Position numbers and translations under genes: made by a program
Shown: positions 1 to 6,979 of the stretch, piece after piece
How positions within the stretch are numbered: the first letter of the stretch is position 1
Layout: every line of letters starts with the position of its first letter
Notes under the pieces: generated by a model
The model's input: the letters and a program-made list of their open reading frames with translations, nothing else
Told to the model about the DNA's origin: nothing
Databases searched by the model: none
NCBI GenBank assembly: GCA_946563605.1
Contig: CAMNVW010000006.1
Span: 1-25,477, forward strand
Direction: 5' to 3'
Source: an uncultured Clostridia bacterium
GTDB taxonomy: Bacteria; Bacillota; Clostridia; Oscillospirales; Ruminococcaceae
Length of the DNA: 25,477 nt

Positions 1-235
1 TTTATATGTTTTTAGAAAATTTCGCACTCTGTGGAAAAGATGGAAACAAGGCGGCGCAATTGTGCCGCCGCACTCCCGTGCGACAGCATCGAAACAGCTA
101 TCAGCCTCTATCGTTTTTTATTTATATTTTTTATTTTGGAGTGTTTCGCTCGTTGCGACGAGCGACCAAAGGCGCTACCTTTGGAAACTGCGAGCTTTTT
201 TTAAAAAGCTCGACCAAAAACTTTTGTTTTTCCAT
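1..235 (+). repeat. Mosaic structured repeat, copy R1
   Basis: Gene-free stretch made of consecutive small hairpins: a GGCGGC...GCCGCC palindrome near 51-70, the CACTCCCGTG palindrome at about 70-80, the shared tract ACAGCATCGAAACAGCT, an AT-rich spacer, then hairpins CGCTCGT-TGCG-ACGAGCG (about 147-164), CCAAAGG-loop-CCTTTGG (about 166-184) and GAGCTTTTT-TT-AAAAAGCTC (about 191-210). Positions 144-230 match the reverse complement of 1728-1814 with 5 differences in 87 by hand count. No protein-coding signal is visible. Confidence 0.75.
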
Positions 236-241
236 ACACAC

Positions 242-272
242 AAAAAGGAACTCTCGTCGAGAGTTCCTTTTT
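242..272 (-). terminator. Intrinsic terminator of iadA
   Basis: Perfect 14-bp inverted repeat (AAAAAGGAACTCTC, loop of 3, complement) directly behind the iadA stop. On the minus strand the stem ends in a run of five T. The A/T symmetry could let it work in both directions. Confidence 0.85.
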
Positions 273-279
273 CTTTTGC

Positions 280-1425
280 TTATTTATCGTATGTACCTTT
301 TTTGAGCAAGCTATGGTTTTCCATCATGATATTGCCGTTTGCAATCACGCTGTCAAGCGACAAGTCCCCCTCCAGAAGCAGCAAATCTGCATCCGAACCT
401 GCGCGGATACAACCTTTTTTCGGGAAGATCTCCAGCGCATGAGCGGTATTCGAGGTCATAAAGCACAGCGCTTCCTCCAAAGGCATTTTGTAATCCTGCA
501 CCATCGCCTTCAGCTCCTGATAGATGGTGTCCACCGCGGAATATCCAATTTGAATCAGATTGCCTTCCTGGTCATACTTCGACCAGCTGCCCATTCCATC
601 AGAGCTCATGGTGATTCTGTTGAGCGGAACACCCTGCTCTTTCGCCTGCATGATGTACTCTGCTGTTCTTTTTCTTCTTTCTGTGCCGCAAGTCATGTCG
701 ATATATCCGCCCTGTTTTGCAAAATCAAACGCTTCCTGCAACAGTTTCGGGGCACGGGTAACGTGCGTCGGGTGGAAGATTTTTACCGGAATCGTCGTTT
801 TATCAAGCGCCTCACGGACAAGCGACAGCGCACTGTCCGCATTTCCCATATGTAGCACCAGCATACCGCATTTTCCAGAGAGCATACCGCTGACACGCGC
901 ATCACTCGCAAGACGAATCAATTCATCCACCGTCACATTCGGTGCGCGGTGGTCTGAAATCGCCAGCTTGACGCCGATGATTTCCTTCACAAACATCAAA
1001 TCCTTGCGGATATCCCCTGTCAGGGTCGTGCTTGGATAGCCATAAGACCCTGTGCAGGCATAGGCTGTGATACCTTCCTCGCACAAGGCTTTTGTTTTTG
1101 CAACCAGATTTTCAACGCTGCGGCTGATTCCATCGGTGCCGAGCAGTCCAACTACCGTCGTAACGCCGCCGTTGAGCAGCTCCGACAGCGAAACCGGTGG
1201 AACCTGCGTGTGAAAGCTGCCCTCACCGCCGCCGCCGGTAATATGGACGTGCGGGTCAATAATGCCAGGAATCAGTTTTTTGCCTTTGCCGTCAATCACC
1301 TTGCAGGAAGGCAAATTAGGTTCAATCGAATCTTCGACAGCCTCAATCCTGCCGCCGCACACCAGAACATCCTTTACGCCAAGATACTGCGGTGCATACA
1401 CATCTGCTTGTTTTATCAAAATCAT
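280..1425 (-). CDS. iadA: Isoaspartyl dipeptidase (beta-aspartyl peptidase)
   Basis: A 381-residue amidohydrolase-fold enzyme that cleaves isoaspartyl dipeptides formed during protein ageing. The binuclear zinc ligands known from E. coli IadA (H68, H70, carboxylated K162, H201, H230, D285) all appear here with a constant offset of nine: H59, H61, K153, H192, H221 and D276. The motif DPHVHITGGGGEGSF and the SDHR segment are also typical. The ATG at 1425 follows AAAGGAGAAGAGCAT. A longer reading frame to 1545 has no ribosome binding site and adds 40 atypical residues. It stands alone with its own terminator and lies between inverted repeat copies. It is not a usual neighbour of rplQ. Confidence 0.95.
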   Translation of the reverse strand: MILIKQADVYAPQYLGVKDVLVCGGRIEAVEDSIEPNLPSCKVIDGKGKKLIPGIIDPHVHITGGGGEGSFHTQVPPVSLSELLNGGVTTVVGLLGTDGISRSVENLVAKTKALCEEGITAYACTGSYGYPSTTLTGDIRKDLMFVKEIIGVKLAISDHRAPNVTVDELIRLASDARVSGMLSGKCGMLVLHMGNADSALSLVREALDKTTIPVKIFHPTHVTRAPKLLQEAFDFAKQGGYIDMTCGTERRKRTAEYIMQAKEQGVPLNRITMSSDGMGSWSKYDQEGNLIQIGYSAVDTIYQELKAMVQDYKMPLEEALCFMTSNTAHALEIFPKKGCIRAGSDADLLLLEGDLSLDSVIANGNIMMENHSLLKKGTYDK

Positions 1426-1533
1426 ATGCTCTTCTCCTTTTGTGCCGTTTGCTGTTTTCCACTGTTCCATTACGGAAATATTTCTCGGGAAATATTCCCC
1501 AAAAACGACCTTTTCAAAGTTTATTTTGATTCT

Positions 1534-1542
1534 ATTGTAGCA
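1534..1542 (-). promoter_or_regulatory. Possible extended -10 promoter of iadA
   Basis: On the minus strand TGC-TACAAT forms an extended -10 element about 110 bases before the iadA start. No good -35 hexamer lies 17 bases upstream. The intervening leader contains a 9-bp direct repeat, GGAAATATT, twice with 5 bases between (about 1475-1497). Confidence 0.4.
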
Positions 1543-1644
1543 CAAAAATATAGTAAATACTATTGTTTTTATTCTAATTTTGATTACAAAGCTTTTTCGT
1601 CACTTTTGTTAAACACGCCGCCGTATTTTTGTTCGATTTCCTCT

Positions 1645-1683
1645 AAAAAACAATCCTTCCGACATCCTGTGCCGGAAGGATTG
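1645..1683 (-). terminator. Intrinsic terminator upstream of iadA
   Basis: Inverted repeat CAATCCTTCCG with an 11-base loop, followed on the minus strand by six T. It would stop transcripts arriving from the rplQ side or from the repeat region and so isolates iadA. Confidence 0.75.
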
Positions 1684-1727
1684 TATACTATTTGTATTTT
1701 ATAATAAGAGTTTTACTCGTTTGACCC

Positions 1728-1814
1728 AAAACAAAAGTTTTTGGTCGAGTTTTTTGAAAAAAGCTCGCAGTTTCCAAAGGCAGCACCTTTGGTTGCTCGT
1801 CGCAACGAGCGAAA
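1728..1814 (-). repeat. Mosaic structured repeat, copy R2
   Basis: An 87-bp copy inverted relative to R1 (144-230), with 82 of 87 positions identical by hand count. It contains the same three hairpins: the GAGC/T-run hairpin, CCAAAGG/CCTTTGG and GCTCGT-CGCA-ACGAGC. Differences fall mainly in loops or give wobble pairs. With R1 it brackets iadA and its terminators. Confidence 0.8.
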
Positions 1815-2005
1815 TACCTTTATCGTTAGGCGCTCCTTGAGAGAGCTCGTGAAGTAAATGCCAAGCATTTACTTCACACTTTCTTGCAAGAGAAAAGGTT
1901 CTCGAAAACTGATAACATGATGAATCTACCCCTCCAAAATTATCCGGTGGATGATTTTGGACAGTATAAAGGTTTACTTTTTGTACTGTTCCTTTTATTG
2001 AAAGG

Positions 2006-2190
2006 TTTCACTTCGTGAAACGGTACTCCCGTACCACAGCATCGAAACAGCTTACTGCCCTAAACGTTTTTTATTATTTATATTTATTTTTAGGGTATTT
2101 CGCACTCTGCGGAGTGCGAGCAAGAGCTCTGCTCCTGCACCTCGCAATTTTTTGAAAAAAATTGAGTAAAACTTTTGTTTTACTCGAACG
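2006..2190 (+). repeat. Mosaic structured repeat, copy R3
   Basis: Composed of TTTCAC-TTC-GTGAAA, GGTAC-TCCC-GTACC, the tract ACAGCATCGAAACAGCTTA, an AT-rich spacer bracketed by CCCTAAA and TTTAGGG, CGCACTC-TGCG-GAGTGCG and a GAGCTC-centred palindrome, ending in AAAACTTTTG. Positions 2097-2147 are identical to 25404-25454 over 51 bases. Confidence 0.8.
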
Positions 2191-2219
2191 AAGCTAGGGT
2201 TGACGAAAACTTTTATAAC

Positions 2220-2341
2220 AAAGAAAAAAGCTTCGGCGTCCCGAAGCTTTTTCCCCCATAACACTTTATCAGGTGAATGCGTCCACTCACGAACCAACCT
2301 GATCACAATCGGTTCTGCCCGATAAGGTCATGGAATGTTAC
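2220..2341 (-). ncRNA. Candidate small structured RNA downstream of rplQ
   Basis: A consensus-quality promoter (2348-2376) and an intrinsic terminator (2225-2252) frame about 120 bases with no gene. The segment folds by eye into a three-way junction: closing stem 2256-2270 with 2321-2333, arm 2273-2290 (7 bp, loop of 4) and arm 2291-2315 (5 bp). I do not recognise it as 6S, SRP, tmRNA or a known riboswitch. It lies where the lactic-acid-bacteria L17 downstream element would be, but I cannot confirm that relation. A GTG-started frame through it runs on into the repeats and is not credible. Confidence 0.5.
2225..2252 (-). terminator. Intrinsic terminator of the small RNA and probably of the alpha operon
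   Basis: Perfect 12-bp stem AAAAAGCTTCGG with a 4-base loop, followed on the minus strand by TTTTTTCTTTG. No other hairpin with a T-run is visible between it and the rplQ stop about 255 bases upstream, so the ribosomal transcript probably also ends here. Confidence 0.85.
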
Positions 2342-2347
2342 CTGTAC

Positions 2348-2376
2348 ATCATAGCACAGAATTTTTCGTATGTCAA
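2348..2376 (-). promoter_or_regulatory. Sigma-A type promoter of the small-RNA candidate
   Basis: TTGACA (2371-2376), a 17-base spacer and TATGAT (2348-2353) on the minus strand, predicting a start near 2341. One mismatch from consensus over both hexamers. Confidence 0.7.
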
Positions 2377-2506
2377 GGTCAAAGCAATAGAGATTGTTCT
2401 CTCAAAGCAAACCTTTTCATCCCTGCGCAAAAGTCCTTGCAGAACCCTTTGCGCGGGACCGATTATATCGATATATCCGGTGATACACCCGAACGACCTA
2501 AGAAAA
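2377..2506 (-). other. 3' untranslated stretch behind rplQ
   Basis: About 130 bases with no gene. A GCGCAAAG/CTTTTGCGC hairpin lies around 2425-2455 but has no T-run after it, so it looks like a processing or stability element rather than a terminator. Confidence 0.4.
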
Positions 2507-2848
2507 CTAGATCAGTTCGATGATTGCCATTTCAGCTGCGTCGCCGCGGCGTGGGCCAATCTTGACGATACGGCAGTAACCGCCGTTTCTGTCATTGTAC
2601 TTTGGAGCAATATCATCAAAGACTTTTTTCGCAACGGTTTCCTTTGTAACATAAGAATAAACCTGGCGTTTAGAATGGAGGTCATTCTGTTTTGCCTTTG
2701 TGATGATTTTCTCAGTCATTGCCTTGACTTCTTTTGCTCTTGTAACTGTGGTCTCAATCTTGCCGTTTTCCAGCAGGAATGTTACCATCGCTCTAAGCAT
2801 AGCCGTTCTGCTAGCAGTGGCTCTGCCGAGTTTTCTGGTGCCTGGCAT
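2507..2848 (-). CDS. rplQ: 50S ribosomal protein L17
   Basis: 113 residues, the short form usual in Firmicutes. It opens with MPGTRKLGRATASR, corresponding to the family's RKLGR signature, and contains the conserved VTFLLENGKIETTVTRAKEV stretch. L17 sits near the peptide exit tunnel of the large subunit. The ATG follows AAAGGAGTG. It is the last gene of the alpha operon, 42 bases behind rpoA. The usual followers ecfA, truA, rplM and rpsI are absent, and a non-coding unit and iadA follow instead. Confidence 0.98.
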   Translation of the reverse strand: MPGTRKLGRATASRTAMLRAMVTFLLENGKIETTVTRAKEVKAMTEKIITKAKQNDLHSKRQVYSYVTKETVAKKVFDDIAPKYNDRNGGYCRIVKIGPRRGDAAEMAIIELI

Positions 2849-2890
2849 CCAAATTCACTCCTTTTTAATGGATTATGGAATGTATCTCAA

Positions 2891-3889
2891 CTATTCGTCG
2901 TTTTTGGTAAGGCTGAATCCAAGGGAATCGAGTTTCGCAAGAACTTCTTCCAAAGACTTTTTGCCCAAGTTTCTGACCTTCATCATTTCGTCCTGTGATT
3001 TGTTGATCAAATCGCTTACAGTGTTTACTCCTGCACGTTTCAGACAGTTGAAAGCACGGACGGAGAGATCAAGCTCTTCAATGGTCATCTCAAGAACTTT
3101 TTCCTTGCCGGTATCTTCCTGAGTGTCCATGATTTCCGTGTTGCTCACTTCTTCGGAGAGATCCACGAAGTGATTCAGCTGTTTTGTGAGGATCTTAGCA
3201 GAAAGGCTTACCGCTTCTTTTGCCGAGATGGTGCCGTCTGTCCAGACTTCCAATGTCAGCTTGTCGTAGTCGGTAATCTGCTCAACACGAGTATTCTCAA
3301 CAGTATAATTTACCTTCAAAACAGGTGTATAGATACTGTCAATATAAATCTTGTTCAGAGACATTTTATCGACCTGCGCCTTGTCCTGCATAGATTTATC
3401 ACTGTTTTTGTCCCTTGCAATCTGTTTGTTCTTTTCGGAGGAAACATAACCCTGTCCCTTGTCCAGAACAATTTCCATGCGCAGGCTAGCGTTTGGTCCC
3501 AGTGTCGCGATATGCATGCTTGGGTCCAGGATTTCAACGTCGGAGTCGCACTGGATGGATCCAGCGGTCACTTCGCCTTCGCCCTCTGCATTGATATAAA
3601 CGATCTTTGGTCCCTCACAGTAAAGCTTTGCAGTTAAACCTTTGATGTTGAGGACGATCTCTGTTACATCCTCTTTCACGCCCTCAATAGTTGAGAATTC
3701 GTGCTGTACGCCATCAATTTTAATTGATGTAACTGCAACACCAGGAAGCGAGGAGAGCAACACACGTCTGAGGCTGTTGCCTAATGTTGTTCCAAAACCT
3801 CTGTCAAGCGGTTCTACAACAAATCTGCCGTATGTTCCATCAGATTTAAGTTCTGCGGTCTCAATCTTTGGTTCAATTATCTTTACCAT
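2891..3889 (-). CDS. rpoA: DNA-directed RNA polymerase subunit alpha
   Basis: 332 residues. The N-terminal assembly domain (about 1-230) carries LGNSLRRVLLSSLPG at 36-50, the segment used for dimerisation and beta contact. The C-terminal domain (about 265-325) contains LSVRAFNCLK with R278, equivalent to the UP-element-binding arginine, and NLGKKS at 307-312. The start at 3889 has AAGGAGGG seven bases upstream. A longer frame adds ten unrelated residues without a site. It lies 135 bases behind rpsD, an unusually large gap for this cluster. Confidence 0.98.
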   Translation of the reverse strand: MVKIIEPKIETAELKSDGTYGRFVVEPLDRGFGTTLGNSLRRVLLSSLPGVAVTSIKIDGVQHEFSTIEGVKEDVTEIVLNIKGLTAKLYCEGPKIVYINAEGEGEVTAGSIQCDSDVEILDPSMHIATLGPNASLRMEIVLDKGQGYVSSEKNKQIARDKNSDKSMQDKAQVDKMSLNKIYIDSIYTPVLKVNYTVENTRVEQITDYDKLTLEVWTDGTISAKEAVSLSAKILTKQLNHFVDLSEEVSNTEIMDTQEDTGKEKVLEMTIEELDLSVRAFNCLKRAGVNTVSDLINKSQDEMMKVRNLGKKSLEEVLAKLDSLGFSLTKNDE

Positions 3890-4024
3890 TATAACCCTCC
3901 TTAAATGGCAGCGGCACACAAGCCGCCGTTATTTTCGCGTTCCCATGCTGATGTAAAACAAGTTCTCCAAACCCTGCGGCACAAAGCCGACAGGCAAAGC
4001 TTGCATCCGAACGGATGGCAGCTA
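3890..4024 (-). other. 135-base gap between rpsD and rpoA
   Basis: Unlike the 0-30 base gaps typical of this cluster. It contains a GCGGC-TTGTGT-GCCGC hairpin just ahead of the rpoA ribosome binding site and no clear promoter. A translational control or RNA-processing role is possible but not shown. Confidence 0.35.
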
Positions 4025-4651
4025 TTATTTGGAGTACAACTCAACGATGAGATGTTCTTCAACATCGAGATCAATATCTTCGCGATTTGGAAGGTTAACA
4101 ACTTTCACTACGCCGTTGTCTTTATCCATATCCAGCCACTGAGGAACCGGACGGGAACCGTTTGCTTCCATAACAGCTTTGAATTTTTCAGAAGATTTGC
4201 TGCCCTCAACCAGTGCAACAACATCTCCTGCTTTCAGAAGGATAGACGGAATGTTAGCTTTGTGGCCGTTTACTGTGAAATGACCATGTCTAACCAGCTG
4301 TCTAGCTTCAGCTCTGGAAGATGCCATACCAGCTCTGTAAACGATGTTGTCCAGACGGCTTTCCAGGATTCTGAGCAGGTTTTCACCAGCCATACCCTGC
4401 TGTTTTTCAGCCATCTCAAAGTATTTAGCGAACTGGCCTTCAAGAACGCCATAGAAACGTCTTGTTTTCTGTTTTGCACGAAGCTGAACTCCGTACTCGG
4501 AAACTTTTTTGCGGTTCTGACCGTGCTGACCCGGAGCATAGCTTCTGCGGGAAATAGCGCATTTGTCAGAGTAGCATCTTTCGCCTTTGAGGAACAGTTT
4601 CTGTCCTTCACGACGGCAAAGTTTGCAGACCGCACCTGTATATCTTGCCAT
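4025..4651 (-). CDS. rpsD: 30S ribosomal protein S4, zinc-binding form
   Basis: 208 residues, a primary 16S rRNA binder. C9, C12, C26 and C31 form the zinc site of the C+ type, which many bacteria lose. The S4 RNA-binding fold follows from about residue 97 with SRLDNIVYRAG and SSRAEARQLVRHGHF. The ATG follows AGGGAGGTACAAAGAAT. In E. coli S4 is the autogenous repressor of the alpha operon. Here it precedes rpoA, in the Clostridia arrangement. Confidence 0.98.
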   Translation of the reverse strand: MARYTGAVCKLCRREGQKLFLKGERCYSDKCAISRRSYAPGQHGQNRKKVSEYGVQLRAKQKTRRFYGVLEGQFAKYFEMAEKQQGMAGENLLRILESRLDNIVYRAGMASSRAEARQLVRHGHFTVNGHKANIPSILLKAGDVVALVEGSKSSEKFKAVMEANGSRPVPQWLDMDKDNGVVKVVNLPNREDIDLDVEEHLIVELYSK

Positions 4652-4675
4652 ATTCTTTGTACCTCCCTAATCAGA

Positions 4676-5080
4676 TTACACGCGTCTTCTCTTAGGTGGA
4701 CGGCAACCGTTGTGCGGAATTGGAGTAACATCTTTGATCATGTTAACTTCAAGACCAGCTGCCTGCAATGCACGGATCGCAGCCTCACGTCCGGTACCTG
4801 GTCCTTTAACATATACTTCAACAGATTTCAGTCCGTGGATCATAGCAGCTTTAGCTGCTGTTTCAGCGGCTGTCTGTGCAGCAAACGGAGTGGATTTTCT
4901 GGAGCCTCTAAAGCCCAGACCACCTGCGCTTGCCCAGGAAATTGCGTTGCCCTGAGTGTCTGTAATAGTAACAATGGTATTGTTAAAAGTAGACTGGATA
5001 TGAGCAGCGCCGCGTTCAATATTTTTACGCTCACGACGTCTTGGTGTGGCAGCTTTTTTGTTGTTAGTAACTTTAGCCAT
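4676..5080 (-). CDS. rpsK: 30S ribosomal protein S11
   Basis: 134 residues, part of the platform of the small subunit that cradles mRNA at the exit site. The core AAHIQSTFNNTIVTITD and the basic tail IPHNGCRPPKRRRV are diagnostic. It has a GGGGAGGG site before the ATG, 18 bases after rpsM and 24 bases before rpsD. The length equals the family norm. Confidence 0.98.
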   Translation of the reverse strand: MAKVTNNKKAATPRRRERKNIERGAAHIQSTFNNTIVTITDTQGNAISWASAGGLGFRGSRKSTPFAAQTAAETAAKAAMIHGLKSVEVYVKGPGTGREAAIRALQAAGLEVNMIKDVTPIPHNGCRPPKRRRV

Positions 5081-5098
5081 TTCTCAATATCCCTCCCC

Positions 5099-5467
5099 TT
5101 ACTTCTTCTTGTTAGCGATTGTTTTCTTTGGACCTTTTCTTGTACGGGCATTTGTCTTGGTTCTCTGTCCTCTTACAGGCAGACCCTTTCTGTGACGAGT
5201 GCCTCTGTAGCATCCAATTTCAATCAGTCTCTTGATGTCGAGTGCAACGTCACGACGAAGGTCACCCTCAACAACAAAATGTTTATCAATGTAATCTCTC
5301 AGCTTTGTAACGTCATCCTCGTCCATGTCTTTTACTCTGACATCAGGGTTAACACCTGTTGCTGCCAGGATGTCGTTTGCGGACTTTCTACCGATACCAT
5401 AGATATAGGTAAGTCCAATTTCGATCCGCTTCTCGCGAGGCAGGTCTACACCAGCTATACGAGCCAT
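5099..5467 (-). CDS. rpsM: 30S ribosomal protein S13
   Basis: 122 residues, located in the head of the small subunit where it contacts P-site tRNA and the inter-subunit bridge. It begins MARIAGVDLPREKRIEIGLTY and contains the YGIGRKSA helix-hairpin-helix segment. The C-terminal tail RGTRHRKGLPVRGQ is the strongly conserved basic part. The start has TGGAGGTG upstream. It follows rpmJ by 55 bases. Confidence 0.98.
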   Translation of the reverse strand: MARIAGVDLPREKRIEIGLTYIYGIGRKSANDILAATGVNPDVRVKDMDEDDVTKLRDYIDKHFVVEGDLRRDVALDIKRLIEIGCYRGTRHRKGLPVRGQRTKTNARTRKGPKKTIANKKK

Positions 5468-5522
5468 ACTTTTGTTGCACCTCCATTATATAGGTCTTGC
5501 ATATTCCAAAGGGCTTTATTGA

Positions 5523-5636
5523 TTAGCCCTGACGCTGTTTATGCTTTGGATTGCTGCAAATTACCATAATGCGTCCTTTGCGTTTGATGATTTTGCATTT
5601 TTCGCACATGGGTTTAACGGAAGGTCTTACTTTCAT
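5523..5636 (-). CDS. rpmJ: 50S ribosomal protein L36, zinc-binding form
   Basis: A 37-residue protein starting MKVRPSVKPMCEKCK and ending NPKHKQRQG. C11, C14, C27 and H32 form the CCCH zinc site of the C+ paralogue. A perfect AAGGAGGT lies nine bases before the ATG. It lies between infA and rpsM, its standard place. Confidence 0.97.
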   Translation of the reverse strand: MKVRPSVKPMCEKCKIIKRKGRIMVICSNPKHKQRQG

Positions 5637-5704
5637 TTGAAACTACCTCCTTGTCATGGAACTTTTTCAATCAGAAAAAGTTTCCTACCCTTTTATTCGT
5701 GAAT

Positions 5705-5923
5705 TTATTTGGAACGCCAAGTGATGCGGCCCTTCTGCAGGTCGTATGGAGACATCTCCACAGTAACCTTATCTCCCGGCAGGATTCTGATAAAATTCAT
5801 TCTCAGTTTACCGGAGATATGTGCCAAAATCACATGGCCATTTGGCAGCTCAACTTTGAATTGAGCATTTGGCAAAGCTTCCAACACCTTGCCTTCAATT
5901 TCGATTACGTCTTCCTTGGACAA
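5705..5923 (-). CDS. infA: Translation initiation factor IF-1
   Basis: 72 residues forming one S1-type OB fold that binds the A site of the small subunit and helps IF-2 and IF-3. The segments VLEALPNAQFKVELPNGH and ISGKLRMNFIRILPGDKVTVE are standard. The start codon is TTG, supported by AGGAGG eight bases upstream and by the family length. The gene sits between the KOW gene and rpmJ. Confidence 0.98.
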   Translation of the reverse strand: MSKEDVIEIEGKVLEALPNAQFKVELPNGHVILAHISGKLRMNFIRILPGDKVTVEMSPYDLQKGRITWRSK

Positions 5924-5950
5924 GTAAAAAACCTCCTTATGGATGATCTC

Positions 5951-6202
5951 TCAAGCGTTTGCCCGAAAGAATCCTAAACTGGTCAGCGCTTTTCTGAGTT
6001 GTTTGTTCGTAGTGACCGCCGACAAATCAAGCTGATGTTCAGTATCTTCAAGATGTTTGCATTTTTTTCGTTTCGGATGATCGAGTTTTCTCTTTCTTCC
6101 GTCGCAAACAAGTGCGCAATCCTGTTCCATGCTGACCACCACAAAAAATCTGTCCTGATTTTTACCAGCTGTTGGTCTGACGATGGAGCCTATTTTCATC
6201 AT
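5951..6202 (-). CDS. KOW-domain RNA-binding protein
   Basis: 83 residues. The KOW-like beta strand region covers the first half (IGSIVRPTAGKNQDRFFVVV), followed by a basic stretch DGRKRKLDHPKRKKCKHL. Small proteins of this type recur between map and infA in Firmicutes and are thought to bind RNA or the ribosome, but their role is not established. Two adjacent ATG codons (6202 and 6199) follow GGGTGGGAG. An upstream TTG at 6226 has no site of its own. It lies about 28 bases behind map. Confidence 0.85.
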   Translation of the reverse strand: MMKIGSIVRPTAGKNQDRFFVVVSMEQDCALVCDGRKRKLDHPKRKKCKHLEDTEHQLDLSAVTTNKQLRKALTSLGFFRANA

Positions 6203-6230
6203 CGTTTCTCCCACCCTTTGCCGCAAGCGT

Positions 6231-6974
6231 TTAAGCCTGCGTCATAATGACAGGGCCGGATGCGGTGATTGCAACCGTGTGTTCAAAATGGGCTGAAAGA
6301 CTGCCACTTCTAGTAAGGACAGTCCCGTCCTTTTTGACCATAACTTCACTGCCTTTGACATTGATCATCGGCTCGATTGCCAACGTCATGCCAGGCAGCA
6401 GCTTCAAACCACGTCCTGGAGCGCCATAATTTGGAACAGACGGTGATTCGTGCAGTTTTCTGCCAACACCATGTCCCACATAATCTCTTACGACTGCAAA
6501 GCCGAAGCTTTTCGCATAAGATTCCACTGCGTATCCAATGTCGCCCAACCTGTTTCCAGGCTGTGCCGCTTCGATTGCGCGGCGGAGGCACTCTTTTGTA
6601 ACATCCATGATTTTTTGCGCTTCCTCAGAAACTTTTCCAGCGGCAAATGTCGCTGCATTGTCTCCTGTATAACCGCCGATTGCCGCGCCAATGTCGACGC
6701 TGACAATATCCCCTTCCTGAATGATCCTGCCGGAAGGAATCCCGTGGATCACCTCATCGTTGATGGAGATACAAGCGGAGGCCGGAAAGCCACCGTATCC
6801 CAAGAAAGTCGGTTTCGCTCCCTGAGAAACAATAAACTCATGAAGCATTTTGTCCACATAAGCCGTGGACACACCCGGTTTAATCAACTCGCCCGCAAGT
6901 CTCAGAGCCTGAGCACTGATCTTGCAGGAAAGTTTCATATCGGATAATTCTTTGCTTGTTTTGAGTACAACCAT
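6231..6974 (-). CDS. map: Methionine aminopeptidase type I
   Basis: 247 residues, removes the initiator methionine from nascent proteins. The five metal ligands are D94, D105, H168, E201 and E231, in the contexts VDIGA, TGDNA, VGHGVGR, IEPM and FEHTVA. H78 in the HGIP motif is the usual substrate-binding histidine. There is no N-terminal zinc-finger extension, so this is the short type Ia form. Its ribosome binding site, GGAGGGG, lies in the last codons of adk, five bases separate the two genes, and translation is probably coupled. Confidence 0.98.
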   Translation of the reverse strand: MVVLKTSKELSDMKLSCKISAQALRLAGELIKPGVSTAYVDKMLHEFIVSQGAKPTFLGYGGFPASACISINDEVIHGIPSGRIIQEGDIVSVDIGAAIGGYTGDNAATFAAGKVSEEAQKIMDVTKECLRRAIEAAQPGNRLGDIGYAVESYAKSFGFAVVRDYVGHGVGRKLHESPSVPNYGAPGRGLKLLPGMTLAIEPMINVKGSEVMVKKDGTVLTRSGSLSAHFEHTVAITASGPVIMTQA

Positions 6975-6979
6975 TTGGT

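Larger units (their letters stand above)
1684..2224. other. Gene-free, palindrome-rich region between iadA and the ribosomal cluster
   Basis: No credible gene. It holds repeat copies R2 (1728-1814) and R3 (about 2006-2190). Between them are three separate hairpins: 1849-1877 (12-bp perfect arms GTGAAGTAAATG, loop CCAAG), 1934-1960 (about 12-bp arms with a GGT loop) and about 1959-1993 (CAGTA...TACTG arms). Confidence 0.7.

Noticed and set aside
2052..2306. Minus-strand frame of 84 codons starting with GTG
   Set aside because: It crosses the terminator at 2225-2252 and repeat R3, so it cannot be a sensible gene.
3905..5569. Long plus-strand frame of 554 codons
   Set aside because: It is antisense to rpsD, rpsK, rpsM and rpmJ, has no family resemblance or ribosome binding site, and arises from the codon use of those genes.
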